From contig CP139021.1 of the NCBI GenBank assembly GCA_034044135.1, positions 6,982,001 through 7,046,000 of the forward strand: DNA of 64,000 nucleotides, read 5' to 3'. The position numbers and the translations under genes are program-made. The DNA comes from Flammeovirgaceae bacterium SG7u.111 (lineage in GTDB: Bacteria; Bacteroidota; Bacteroidia; Cytophagales; Flammeovirgaceae). The notes under the pieces were generated by a model. The model ran no database searches. It saw nothing but the letters and a program-made list of their open reading frames with translations, and was not told the DNA's origin. Positions 1-9,696 of the stretch are shown piece by piece. Positions within the stretch are counted from its first letter, which is position 1, and the number at the start of each line of letters is the position of its first letter.

Positions 1-1028
1 AGGTAAAGCCTGTAGTTATTTTCAAAATCGGGATCGAGCGCAAGCCCAAGCAAGCCATCTTCAAATTTGGTGTGGACTGGAATCTTCGCTATTTCCTTCA
101 CCTTTTCTTCTTTGGGCAAATAAAGGTTTACAGTTCCTCCTCTTTCAATAAAAAGGATTTTTCCGCTGTCCAACACCTCTAGCTCCATTGGCTCGTTGAG
201 GTTACTGGCATAAACAGCCTTTACAAACCTATTTTCTTCAGGAACTCTTGGTTGCCTCACATGAGCATAGTCCAAATGGTTATCGCCAATAGCATAGGTG
301 ATTCCTCCTTTTATAATTTCCAAAAATTCTTTTTCCTCAAACGTTTCGTCCGTGTGGCCAAAGCCTGTATAAAACGCCCTTCCACCATCAAAATCATGAT
401 ACCAAGTGATGGGATGGAAATCCCCATGTTTTCCTGCTCCATAGCTTTTTTCGTCTACGGTTATCAGCACATTTACATGCTCGTTGAAACTTTTGTAGTT
501 ATAGAACTCATCTGTTTTCACAAAAGAAGAATCGAGGTTTTCAACCGAAATATGGTCGTGGTTTATAACAGTCACTTTTCCTTCACGCACGTTAGGGTCA
601 GAAGGGTGTCCATTGAACCAACCTCCTACAAGCTTGCCATACCAAGGCCATTTGTATTCGGTATCTGCGGCAGCGTGGATTCCCACAAAGCCACCTCCCG
701 CTTGGATGTAGCGCCTGAAGTCGGCTTGCTGAATATGGTCTAAAACGTTCCCGGTTGTGTTCAGAAAAACAACTGCACTGTAGTTTTTGAGAGAATCTTC
801 AGTGAAAACACTCGCATTTTCGGTCGTATCTACCGCAAAGCCCATTTCTTTGCCTAGCTTCAGCATAGCAACTTTTCCTGCGGCAATAGACCCGTGTCTA
901 AATCCTCCAGTTTTTGAAAAGACTAATACTTTTTTTTCTCGGGTTTCGTGCGAACAAGAAAACAGCCCACTGATTATTGAGGTGAGTGCAAGGCAAATAA
1001 ACGCCTGCTTCCAAAATTGTTTGTTCAT
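1..1028 (-). CDS. ThuA-domain / PQQ-type sugar dehydrogenase fusion lipoprotein (3' end cut by window)
   Basis: Reading leftward from ATG at 1026-1028, an open frame of 342 codons runs off the window edge. Residues 1-26 look like a lipoprotein signal ending in LFSC. Residues about 33-245 match a ThuA (trehalose-utilisation/glutamine-amidotransferase-like) domain: KVLVFSKTGGFRH near the start and the family hallmark GIHAAADTEY followed by WPWYGKLVGG and FNGHP. After about residue 255 a new domain begins (FVKAVYASNLNEPMELEVL, then DGLLGLALDPDF), typical of the first blades of the glucose/sorbosone dehydrogenase beta-propeller. Such fusions occur in Bacteroidota and are thought to act on sugars at the cell envelope; substrate unknown. 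Expected to continue well beyond position 1. Confidence 0.85.
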   Translation of the reverse strand, partial: MNKQFWKQAFICLALTSIISGLFSCSHETREKKVLVFSKTGGFRHGSIAAGKVAMLKLGKEMGFAVDTTENASVFTEDSLKNYSAVVFLNTTGNVLDHIQQADFRRYIQAGGGFVGIHAAADTEYKWPWYGKLVGGWFNGHPSDPNVREGKVTVINHDHISVENLDSSFVKTDEFYNYKSFNEHVNVLITVDEKSYGAGKHGDFHPITWYHDFDGGRAFYTGFGHTDETFEEKEFLEIIKGGITYAIGDNHLDYAHVRQPRVPEENRFVKAVYASNLNEPMELEVLDSGKILFIERGGTVNLYLPKEEKVKEIAKIPVHTKFEDGLLGLALDPDFENNYRLY

Positions 1029-1257
1029 ATCTCGTAAATGACGATTTAGGGTATTTGTTAATGTAATTTTAAGATTAATACTATTGTTTAAATTCCGTTA
1101 GCCAGTTCTATTTCTTTCTTTTCATTTTCACGTTTGAGTTACCCTATCTTCCGTGAACGTAGTTAGTTAGTGGTGCTTTTTTGTTATCCAACAAAAAGCA
1201 GAGTATCAAATCTAGTTATTTTTATTGAATGAAAAGGGTTGATTGGGGTATGCTAAT

Positions 1258-1298
1258 AAAAAAGCCACCTTGCCTAAGAAGACAGCAAGACGGCTTTT
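1258..1298 (-). terminator. Intrinsic terminator of the multi-PAS gene
   Basis: Arms AAAAAGCCACCTTGC (1258-1272) and GCAAGACGGCTTTTT (1284-1298) form a stem of about 13 pairs with a 2-nt mismatch. Read on the minus strand it ends in a T run, 17 nt after the stop codon of the gene at 1315. The flanking A run also makes it usable on the plus strand. Confidence 0.8.
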
Positions 1299-1314
1299 TC
1301 GAAGCATAGATTTA

Positions 1315-4300
1315 TTAAACCCTAAAATTACGGGGCAAAACGATATCTAATACCGTCCCCACTTGAGCTCTTTCGTTCATTAATATTTGCCCCTGATACT
1401 TGGCAAGAACTTCGTTTGGCTTCTGAAGCAGAGTATTATTTCCTAGGCTATCACCTAAAGCTGCTGTAATAGCTGTACCCGAGAGCGAAACGGTCATGTT
1501 CATCTCATTTCTATCTAACGTCCACCACACCTCTCCTTCGGAAGGCAGGCTACTAGCCAAGAAAGAAACCAAAGGAGCAAAAAGTTGGAATAAAGCTACT
1601 CGGTCAGCAAAAATCCAACCATCAAACTCAAAGTTAGTTTGGGTACTCAGTCCTTCTGGAAAATCTGCTTTGTACAAAGAAAGCAGTGCATCCAAAAACT
1701 CATTGAGGTTGAGCAGCTCCATTTCTTCTTCCTTCGCATTCATTATTTCTTCCAGTTCTTCCAGCACTTTATCCACATTGGCAACTAGCCCTCCTTGAGC
1801 CATATCTACATCTCCGTCCTTTTGAACAGCCACTATTTCTTGTATACAAGCCTGTAGCTCGCCAGCCGAAGCACCACTATTTATCAATGACTTCAACTGA
1901 AAAATAGGATGTGGCTTTTCAGGCTCAGCAACTACTTCATCTATTGGAATTTCTTCTTGTACCTCTGGCTCTTCTACAAATGCTGAGGTTTCATGTTCTT
2001 GACCATTTTGGCTCGGCACTGGAAAGTCGTTTATTTCTGCCTGCATTTCGGTAGGTTCTTCCGGAATTTCTAACGAGGGGACAGCAACTGCATCATTAGC
2101 ACTTCCTGATGCTTCAAGTGGGCTCAAGCCAATCCTGATGGCTTCTATCCCATGTACCTCAAGCAAGTTAGTGATGCTTAAGTTAAAGTATTTCTGCACA
2201 CCCTCTTGGGCAAGAATAATTTTATGAGAAACGCGCTCTCCTCTTCCTGCCGAAGTAGCTTCGGAAAATAATTTTTCAAAAACACCTTTTTGTTCTTTGT
2301 CAAAAAGCGCCGCAAGTTTTCCTACCGAACTAATACTGGTTGGGGTCAGCTTCCTCGCAGTACCGTTTTGATAAAAAATATCACCGCTATCGTTGCACAG
2401 CAAAATTGATTCAGTCGCATTATCGAGCAGCCACCTTACATACAGCGTATCCTTCTCCATAGTAGCAAAAGATTGCTTGAGGTTGGTAATATTTTGACCT
2501 ACAACAGCTATAGAGTTATCTTTTTTCACAAAAGAAAAGCTGACATACAGCCATTTGTTTTGCTGCTCGGGCGTCTTTATTTGAAGCTCTTTACGAATTA
2601 CCTTATCCTTGCCTTTACTCAGCTTAGTTACTACCAAATCATAGATTACAGCCGACATTTCGTCCAGCATATCCCTGAATTGCATGTTGAGGGCATCCTC
2701 TTTTTTCAAACCCAAATGCCGCTCCGTATCGCCCTCTAAATAAGAAAAATCGCCTTGGTCATTGAGCATCATAAAGAGATGATCTGGGGTTTTCTTTATC
2801 GTTTGAAAAAGAATATTTTCCGTTGAGTCAAATGCGGGGGCGGGGTTCTCCAGCATCTCCACACTTTTTCCATCAATCGATTTTATCTCGAGAATAAACC
2901 CTTTGAAGCTTGAATTTTTCTCTGCATTTATCACCATCACCTTCACTTTTTTCCACAAACCATCTTTGTCCATGATCTTAATGGAAATCTCTTTCTCCTT
3001 TGTCTTACTTTTCGATGTTTCGGCTATGGCTTTTTGTACTTCTTCATGATGTTTAGAATGCACCCACTTTAGCAAGCTGTCTTTCGGCTGATACCCAAAA
3101 AGCATTTTCACCGCATTATTAGCATATTTGATAGTGGAATCTTCATCAATAAATAGCAGTACAGATGACACATTTTTAACTAATGCAGAATAAAAACTTG
3201 CTTTGAACGAAAGTTCTTTTTCTTCTTTTTTCTTTTCGGTCACATTATCGAGCTGAAAAAGCAGCCCTGTGAAAACTTTCTCTTTGGTAATGCTTCCCCC
3301 ATGTGCCTCAACTTGCGCCCAGTTGCCAGATTTATGCTTGAACTGCAAATCGAGGTCGAGCGTAGCCGAATGGTCTGCCTCTAGGTATTGCATGTTGCGG
3401 AGCAAAGCAAGTTTTTCAGTTGCTGGCACAAAATCCAGCAAGCTTTTCCCTATCAACTCTTCAACTCTGAAGCCTAATTGGCTTGAGCAAGCATTGTTGA
3501 CAAAGGTTATTTTCCCATTGGCATCGGTAAATACGTAGACCCTATTCGCTTTTTGGAGTACTTGTTTACATAAGGTCCCTTCTCCATTGGTACTTGCAGG
3601 AGCACTCACCGAAACTCCTGATACCGCTTTATTAAACGACATCAGCACGCTAAAGTCAGGGTCACCTCCCAAAGAGGCTATAATCAATTCTACTTTTTCC
3701 CAATTTCCATTTGCCAACAGAAAACTAATCTGTTCCGTCCCCGAATAATTTGCATCTGAATTAGCCAACTGCAAATGGTTTTGAACCTTTGACACATCAT
3801 TAGAATGGATAAAATCGAGTCCACTTCGACCAACCCTGTCTTGCTGCGAATAACCGTAAAATGCCTCTATCGCCTGGTTTTCAAAAACGATATTTCCCAG
3901 CCTGTTCAATACACTGATAGGAGTAGGGATATTTTCTTGCAACATTTGTAGCTTTTTAAGCTCTTTTTTACTGTTTACAAGCTGGTTCTCTCTTTCAGTT
4001 ACATCATCAATTTCTATCATCACCCCTTCAAAAGGGCTATCGCTTTCTAGGTTTACCAGCACGGTATCTCCTTTGCTCCAGCCTTTTCCTTCGGCAAAAC
4101 GGTACCTAATTGAAGCACATTTCTTTGGCTCTTGTTCTCTCCTTACCTCCTCCAAGACCGATCTGATCTCAAGCTTGTCCTCTTCGTGTATGTACTCGAA
4201 AAACGTATCTTTTCCCACCAACCCTTTGAAGGCATGTTTGGCTGCCTGATTCTCATAAATCACCGAATTGTGGCTATCTAGTACTAATATAGATTTGGAA

Positions 4301-5562
4301 GAATAGCGGTTGATGGTATCAAAAAATGATTCTCGCCTGCGAAGAGTGGTAATATCTGTTGCTACCAACCATACTTCTTTTACAAAATATTGCTCAACTA
4401 CCCCCAACAGGCTTCTTTGCACATACTGAGTCTCCCCATTTTCAAGCGAATAGCTCACCTCCTGCTTTAACACATATTCTTTCCCAATAAATTTCTGAAT
4501 GAGCTCTTCGTGGTTTTCTTTACCCAAGAAATGTTTAAGGGGCGACATACCAGGCACTATTTCATCTTGACTCAACCCAAAAAGCCCTAGAAATGCATCA
4601 TTATACATACTGATTACACTTTCCGAAAGCAGGGCGACTTGGTCAGGCTTTACTTCAGCGGTGCTAAAAGGACTTTTTACGGTAAATTTTGCAATGGCCG
4701 TATCTACTCCGTGAAAAAACTTTTCGAGCTTGCCAGATTCTTCCCTGAGTTCGGTACTGGCTTTGAGCCACTCATGTTCGCGATAGCTCAAAGAAATCAC
4801 TTGGGCAATGAGCCGCCCGAGTGCTATTTCGCTCTCTGACCATTTCCGGATGTTGTTCTTATTTTCATAAATGCAAACCCCTATCGGTTTGCTATTATGG
4901 TACAATGTGGTGGTAAATGCCGCTACGGTACTATGCCCAGAAAAATATGCATCCTCTAAATCTGCCAACAACGGGTGACCGTGGGTATGCTCCGCAGCAA
5001 TATCTTTTTCACTTAGTAGGGACCTGAAAAAGTTAGGGTGATCTACTTGGCTAAGTTTATCGTGCTTTTCGTGAGTATGACCATCGGCATTGAAAACATC
5101 GAGGCATTTCAAGCTATCAAACGCATCGTTGAGCAACCAAATACTTGCATAATTCACCTTGAGCATCGCTGCCGCTTTTTCGGTAAAGTACTCAGGCTGT
5201 TCGTAAAAGTCTCGTTCGCCTATTGCATCGGTAAAACTTTCTTCCAGCAAATGCAGCTCGTAGTTATTTTCGTTTACCTCTTTTTGATAATCATTTTTTT
5301 CTTTCAGAATATCCGTAAACCTTCTAAAGGTGCTTCGGAAACTTCCGTCTAGCAAGACCCAAACCAAGAGCACAATCAGCACTCCTGCTACAGATGTACC
5401 TACTGAGATAAGATTGGTAGTAGATTCATTTTCTACATACGAACTATAATTATCGAAAACTATCCAGCCTGTGGAAACCACTGCTTGGAAGCCCAAAATA
5501 AAAATGAGGAGGCTTTTATAAGAGCGGGTGCTCTCAAGGTACTTTATATGTTTTTTTTCCAT
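1315..5562 (-). CDS. Membrane GAF/multi-PAS sensor protein with degenerate kinase-like C-terminus
   Basis: 1415 residues. Two membrane helices (about 18-36 and 51-72) are followed by a GAF-like domain (about 105-262). About seven PAS-like modules follow (roughly 275-408, 412-525, 535-645, 668-778, 790-900, 915-1030, 1040-1145), several ending in the usual DVTE or DNVTE segment. A Glu/Pro-rich linker (1150-1220) leads to about 190 residues laid out like HisKA plus HATPase_c. That region has no HE[IL]RTP box, no N-box Asn and no DxGxGI loop; the segment ADRVALFQLFAPLVSFLASSL sits where the N-box should be, and the end QILMNERAQVGTVLDIVLPR still resembles the last strands of the fold. It is likely an inner-membrane sensor unable to bind ATP normally. 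No response regulator is adjacent. It has its own downstream terminator. Confidence 0.8.
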   Translation of the reverse strand: MEKKHIKYLESTRSYKSLLIFILGFQAVVSTGWIVFDNYSSYVENESTTNLISVGTSVAGVLIVLLVWVLLDGSFRSTFRRFTDILKEKNDYQKEVNENNYELHLLEESFTDAIGERDFYEQPEYFTEKAAAMLKVNYASIWLLNDAFDSLKCLDVFNADGHTHEKHDKLSQVDHPNFFRSLLSEKDIAAEHTHGHPLLADLEDAYFSGHSTVAAFTTTLYHNSKPIGVCIYENKNNIRKWSESEIALGRLIAQVISLSYREHEWLKASTELREESGKLEKFFHGVDTAIAKFTVKSPFSTAEVKPDQVALLSESVISMYNDAFLGLFGLSQDEIVPGMSPLKHFLGKENHEELIQKFIGKEYVLKQEVSYSLENGETQYVQRSLLGVVEQYFVKEVWLVATDITTLRRRESFFDTINRYSSKSILVLDSHNSVIYENQAAKHAFKGLVGKDTFFEYIHEEDKLEIRSVLEEVRREQEPKKCASIRYRFAEGKGWSKGDTVLVNLESDSPFEGVMIEIDDVTERENQLVNSKKELKKLQMLQENIPTPISVLNRLGNIVFENQAIEAFYGYSQQDRVGRSGLDFIHSNDVSKVQNHLQLANSDANYSGTEQISFLLANGNWEKVELIIASLGGDPDFSVLMSFNKAVSGVSVSAPASTNGEGTLCKQVLQKANRVYVFTDANGKITFVNNACSSQLGFRVEELIGKSLLDFVPATEKLALLRNMQYLEADHSATLDLDLQFKHKSGNWAQVEAHGGSITKEKVFTGLLFQLDNVTEKKKEEKELSFKASFYSALVKNVSSVLLFIDEDSTIKYANNAVKMLFGYQPKDSLLKWVHSKHHEEVQKAIAETSKSKTKEKEISIKIMDKDGLWKKVKVMVINAEKNSSFKGFILEIKSIDGKSVEMLENPAPAFDSTENILFQTIKKTPDHLFMMLNDQGDFSYLEGDTERHLGLKKEDALNMQFRDMLDEMSAVIYDLVVTKLSKGKDKVIRKELQIKTPEQQNKWLYVSFSFVKKDNSIAVVGQNITNLKQSFATMEKDTLYVRWLLDNATESILLCNDSGDIFYQNGTARKLTPTSISSVGKLAALFDKEQKGVFEKLFSEATSAGRGERVSHKIILAQEGVQKYFNLSITNLLEVHGIEAIRIGLSPLEASGSANDAVAVPSLEIPEEPTEMQAEINDFPVPSQNGQEHETSAFVEEPEVQEEIPIDEVVAEPEKPHPIFQLKSLINSGASAGELQACIQEIVAVQKDGDVDMAQGGLVANVDKVLEELEEIMNAKEEEMELLNLNEFLDALLSLYKADFPEGLSTQTNFEFDGWIFADRVALFQLFAPLVSFLASSLPSEGEVWWTLDRNEMNMTVSLSGTAITAALGDSLGNNTLLQKPNEVLAKYQGQILMNERAQVGTVLDIVLPRNFRV

Positions 5563-5776
5563 AAATATTCTCTTTCAATCCTAACCCAGCCACCGATACA
5601 AATGCTCATAAAGAACTTCTGTGACCAATGAAAAGGCGAGCTCTAGCTTTTCGAAGCTAAGTAACAGGTTGTATAGCTAATAGTAGTATGTTCTGTTTAA
5701 TATTCCAAAGTGAATATACTAAAGAATATGGAAATAACAGGGGAAGATCGGCCAAGGCAGATCCATGACCTATGGG

Positions 5777-6616
5777 CTAACCTGTGAAGCCACTTGTCGC
5801 AGCCGATTCGGTCATTTTATCCGACAGTTCTTTTCCCAAGTATTTATCAATAAAATGATGGACCACGTACAGCAATGGGGTAAGTACCACAGCTACAAAA
5901 AATTTATAAATATAGTTGATGATCCCGACCGCTATTACCTGCTTTAGCGACCAATTTCCAAAAACATAAAAAGCGACCCCAAGCACCACAAAACTGTCTA
6001 TAAGCTGTGAGATCAATGTTGATCCTGTTGCCCTTAGCCAAATTTTGCTACTACCTGTAAATTTTCTGAGGTATTGGAAAGCCGCAACATCAACTAACTG
6101 TCCAATAAGAAAAGCCAATAATGAACCAATGATAATCCCCAAGCCTTGTAAAAATATAGTGTTGTAAGCACTATCTATATTAAAGAGGTTTCCATCTCTA
6201 TCTACACTATTTACATCTATCCAAAACTGGGCTGGGGGCAGATCGGTGAGCACTACTATCACCAAAAACATATAGGCAATAAGCCCCGCCGTAAGAAATG
6301 AAATTTGCCTCACTCCTTTCTTTCCAAAATATTCATTGATCACATCGGTGGTGATGAATACCACAGGCCAAAGCACCACACCTGCCGTAAGGTTGAAATC
6401 AAGCACAAAATCTCCAAAAAGAGTGATTTGAGCTGGCTTAACGCCCAAAAAAGCTTCTAAAGAAAAGATTTTAACTCCCAATACTTCCGCCATGAGGGCA
6501 TTGGAAAGAAAAATACCGAACAATACAAGAAGCAAAATATTTCTTTTGCTAAGCTCTAGGGGTGTATAGCTTACCGCTTTAAGTTGTGCCAAAAGATTAG
6601 TTTTATTTAGGTTCAA
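5777..6616 (-). CDS. Queuosine precursor transporter (YhhQ/VUT family)
   Basis: 279 residues with six or so hydrophobic segments (for example 27-48, 79-98, 104-122). It carries the family signature TTDVINEYFGKKGVR around residues 88-103, and later motifs such as IGQLVDVAAFQYLR and the conserved RATGSTLISQLIDS. Family members (E. coli YhhQ, 221 residues) import preQ0/preQ1, precursors of the tRNA-modified base queuosine, across the inner membrane; the extra length here is mainly N-terminal and loop sequence. It stands alone, divergent from the SUI1-like gene, with about 207 bp between the two starts. Older annotations may call it DUF165 or vitamin uptake transporter. Specificity is inferred from family. 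Confidence 0.88.
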   Translation of the reverse strand: MNLNKTNLLAQLKAVSYTPLELSKRNILLLVLFGIFLSNALMAEVLGVKIFSLEAFLGVKPAQITLFGDFVLDFNLTAGVVLWPVVFITTDVINEYFGKKGVRQISFLTAGLIAYMFLVIVVLTDLPPAQFWIDVNSVDRDGNLFNIDSAYNTIFLQGLGIIIGSLLAFLIGQLVDVAAFQYLRKFTGSSKIWLRATGSTLISQLIDSFVVLGVAFYVFGNWSLKQVIAVGIINYIYKFFVAVVLTPLLYVVHHFIDKYLGKELSDKMTESAATSGFTG

Positions 6617-6780
6617 TAAAATGAATGTATGCTAACTAAATTCAGGATTGAAGAGAATTGTTTCTTCGCTATCAAATATACAATACCCTTTCTACAATTC
6701 ATCCAGCTGATTCTTTTGGAAAACAAAATGGCATTGGAGCACTGTAAAAAAGGCAAAAAGCATTGCTTCGCTTATTTTGT

Positions 6781-6788
6781 TAAATTTG
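6781..6788 (+). promoter_or_regulatory. Candidate -7 element for the SUI1-like gene
   Basis: TAAATTTG fits the Bacteroidota -7 consensus TAnnTTTG and lies 35 nt before the ATG at 6824. A TTG at 6763-6765 is closer than the usual 19-21 nt spacing, so the -33 element is weak. Confidence 0.4.
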
Positions 6789-6823
6789 TAGTAGTTGATG
6801 TTTCTAACTAAACAAATAAAATC

Positions 6824-7165
6824 ATGGCAAAAGATTGGAAAGACAGATTAGGCGTGGTGTATTCTACCAACCCCGATTATGAATATGAAAACTCATCTGA
6901 AGATGGAGCGGAAACTCTTCCTCCTGAAAAGCAAAACTTGAAAGTTCAGATTGATAAAAAACAGCGCAAGGGAAAAGTAGCCACATTGGTGACGGGCTTT
7001 GTAGGAACTGAAGATGATCTGAAGGCCTTGGCAAAAAAACTAAAGTCGAAATGTGGTGTAGGCGGGTCTGCAAAAAACGAAGAAATTATAATCCAAGGGA
7101 GTTTCATGGACAAAGTAGTCGAGCTTCTAAAAAATGATGGATACAAAGTAAAAAGGGTGGGCTAA
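6824..7165 (+). CDS. SUI1/eIF1-like translation factor (YciH family)
   Basis: 113 residues, close to E. coli YciH (108). The N-terminal 40 residues are acidic and variable. The rest is a SUI1 fold: VQIDKKQRKGKVATLVTGF (about 42-60), the KCGVGGS loop (about 84-90) and EIIIQGSFMDKVVELLKNDGY. The Lys/Arg-rich and CGxGG loops are those that contact the ribosomal P site in eukaryotic and archaeal eIF1. Bacterial homologues are thought to influence start-codon fidelity, probably under stress, though their exact role is unsettled. Single gene with its own candidate promoter. Confidence 0.92.
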   Translation: MAKDWKDRLGVVYSTNPDYEYENSSEDGAETLPPEKQNLKVQIDKKQRKGKVATLVTGFVGTEDDLKALAKKLKSKCGVGGSAKNEEIIIQGSFMDKVVELLKNDGYKVKRVG

Positions 7166-7365
7166 CCTCACTCTTTCAGGTGGGTAAAAAAATAGTATTA
7201 AACCACCTATAACATGGATATATCCTAATTTTTCAGCTTTTAATTATAGAAAACACATGTAGAAGTTAACATATCTTACTGGCGAGCTGGTCTTGTTTAT
7301 TTTTTAAAATTTTAAACTTTTCCTAAAGTTAAAATTATAGTAAATGAGTACGAATCCACTAGCTT

Positions 7366-9696
7366 ATGCTTACCAACACAAACTTCAGCCCTGAGATTGA
7401 AAATTTCAAGGCACTTATAGAACAGCTTGATAAAGTTTTTTTTGTGAGAGATGCCAAATCGCAAAAAATGCTCTATGTAAGCCCAGCTTTTGAAAATTTA
7501 TGGGGAATGAGCAGAGATGTTCTTTTTAAAAACCCAAGCTCATTTACCGAACTAGTCCACCCTACTGATAGGCGAAGCGTGATCAAACGCCATATTACTT
7601 TCCTATCAAAGAAAACCCAATTTGAAGAGAGTTATAGGATTATAAGAGCTGACAAATCTATTCGCTGGATCTCTGCCAAAACCATCCCTGTGTTTGATGA
7701 AAAGGGTGAACTTTACCAAATAGCTGGCATAGCCGAAGATATTACCAGACAAAAACAGCTAGAAAACATCCTACACGAAGTAGAAAAAGTTTCTAAAGTA
7801 GGAGGGTGGGAATTTGAACTTACCAACAAACAGTTCACCCTTACCGATGGTGTTTATAATATTTGTGAGCTGCCAACAGGCCATGACCTTTCCTTTGAAG
7901 AAGCCTTAAATTTCTTCACCCCCAGCTCGAAGTTCAAACTCATAAAAGCACTCAAACAAGCTTTTGTAGACTCAAAAAACTTTAGCCTTGACCTTGAATT
8001 TATTACTGCCCTAAAAACCAAAATCTGGCTTAGGACGGCTGTAAAACCTACTCACTGCAACCGAAATGTTTGCAAGTTCATTGGGACTATCCAAGACATT
8101 ACTTCTACAAAAGAGGCTGAATATAAACTGATAGAACAAAAAACAGAAGCTGAGGAAGCTGCATACGCTCAGTCGATTTGCCTTTCGACCATGAGCCATG
8201 AAATCCGCACTCCTATGAATGCGGTAATTGGGATGACACACCTCCTGCTCAGTGAAAACCCAAAGCCATCGCAAGTAACCCCATTGCGTACTCTTAAATT
8301 TTCTGCGGAAAACTTAATGGTACTCATCAATGATATTTTGGACTATAATAAATTGGAATCGGGAAAATTCACTTTTGAAAATATTCCATTTTCACTTAGG
8401 GAAGTTGCCGAAGATGTTAAAGAAGCATTTGCCCATAAAGCAAAAGAAAAAAGCATCAGCATCAAACTCAAGCTGGATGCCGATATTCCAACTTTTGTAA
8501 AGGGAGACAAAGTTCGACTTACTCAAATCCTAAACAACTTGGTGAGTAATGCTATTAAATTCACCGAGAAAGGCGGAATAACTATAGATATTGAAGTAAA
8601 AGAAACAGAAGGAAATACTGTACAGATATACTTCTCGGTTGCCGATACGGGTATCGGCATCCCTAAAGACAAACAACATGCAATCTTTGAGCAGTTTACC
8701 CAAGCTAGCCCGGACACTTCCAGAAAATATGGTGGCACAGGATTAGGACTTCCCATTGCAAAAAAGCTCTTGTCGCTCCAAAAAAGCGATCTCAATCTAA
8801 CTAGTGAAGAAGGGAAAGGCGCACAGTTTTACTTTGAGCTTTCTTTCGATAAAGTGAACAAAAATATAAGGACCTCACCTAAATCATTGCCAAAAGTGTA
8901 CGATTTGAAAAGGATAAACGTACTTGTGGTAGAAGACAACCGAATAAACCAGCTTGTAGCAAGACGCTTTTTAGAAAAATGGGGTGCAGTTATCGACATT
9001 GTCGAAGATGGCAAAGTAGCCGTAGAACGGGTACAAAAGAAAGATTACGACATCGTACTGATGGACTTGGAAATGCCTAAAATGAATGGATATGAAGCCA
9101 CAAAAATCATCAGGAAAATGGGCGGAGATTATGCTTTTCTGCCTATCATCGCACTAACAGCTTCAGCTATGCAAGATGTGAAAGAAAAGGTAATTAACGC
9201 AGGTATGAACGACTACATTCAGAAGCCGTTCCATCCAGATGATTTTTACAATACAATGACAAAATATTACAAATTAGACGAACAAAGTTTGGGCAAAAAA
9301 TTCGTCGATAGTGGACAAATTCTCGATCTCGATAAACTTTGGGAACCTCAAAACTTATTTTCCATCATAAATGGAAGTGAGGATTTTTTCAACCAATTCT
9401 ACGAAACAGCAGAAAACTCCTTATTAGAGTTCACAAGAATATACGAGGTAAGTCTTTTGAGCAATGACGTAAACAGTTACAGGCAAAATGCGCACAAAGC
9501 AAAATCCGTACTAAAACTTATTGGAGCTCAATCTGTTATCAAAGAGCTGCAAGTTGGCAGAAATTTAGTTGAAGACCCCCAAGCCAAACATGCCGACCTT
9601 ATTCTTTCCATCGAAAAAGTACAGCGACATATCGAACAGATTTTTGCTGAAATGAAGCAATGTAAAGAAAAGCTATTAACTGGCGAAAACTGTTAA
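7366..9696 (+). CDS. Hybrid histidine kinase: PAS-PAS-HisKA-HATPase-REC-HPt
   Basis: 776 residues with no membrane segment, so probably cytosolic. Two PAS domains occupy about 10-130 and 135-248. HisKA carries the H-box MSHEIRTP with His278. The ATPase has N-box NNLVSNAIKFT (390-400), DTGIGIP and GGTGLGLPIAKKLL. A receiver domain (about 517-635) carries phospho-acceptor Asp567 in LMDLEMP and a KPF lysine loop. The C-terminal 110 residues are helical with AHKAKSVLKLIGA, an HPt-like motif with His710, so a complete phosphorelay could run inside one chain. All catalytic residues are present, unlike two other kinases in the window. No output regulator is adjacent. Its TAA overlaps the trpA stop on the other strand. 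Confidence 0.93.
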   Translation: MLTNTNFSPEIENFKALIEQLDKVFFVRDAKSQKMLYVSPAFENLWGMSRDVLFKNPSSFTELVHPTDRRSVIKRHITFLSKKTQFEESYRIIRADKSIRWISAKTIPVFDEKGELYQIAGIAEDITRQKQLENILHEVEKVSKVGGWEFELTNKQFTLTDGVYNICELPTGHDLSFEEALNFFTPSSKFKLIKALKQAFVDSKNFSLDLEFITALKTKIWLRTAVKPTHCNRNVCKFIGTIQDITSTKEAEYKLIEQKTEAEEAAYAQSICLSTMSHEIRTPMNAVIGMTHLLLSENPKPSQVTPLRTLKFSAENLMVLINDILDYNKLESGKFTFENIPFSLREVAEDVKEAFAHKAKEKSISIKLKLDADIPTFVKGDKVRLTQILNNLVSNAIKFTEKGGITIDIEVKETEGNTVQIYFSVADTGIGIPKDKQHAIFEQFTQASPDTSRKYGGTGLGLPIAKKLLSLQKSDLNLTSEEGKGAQFYFELSFDKVNKNIRTSPKSLPKVYDLKRINVLVVEDNRINQLVARRFLEKWGAVIDIVEDGKVAVERVQKKDYDIVLMDLEMPKMNGYEATKIIRKMGGDYAFLPIIALTASAMQDVKEKVINAGMNDYIQKPFHPDDFYNTMTKYYKLDEQSLGKKFVDSGQILDLDKLWEPQNLFSIINGSEDFFNQFYETAENSLLEFTRIYEVSLLSNDVNSYRQNAHKAKSVLKLIGAQSVIKELQVGRNLVEDPQAKHADLILSIEKVQRHIEQIFAEMKQCKEKLLTGENC

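Noticed and set aside
252-1041. Two plus-strand frames opposite the ThuA gene
   Set aside because: The minus-strand ThuA frame is continuous and motif-rich; the plus-strand products have no recognisable domains.
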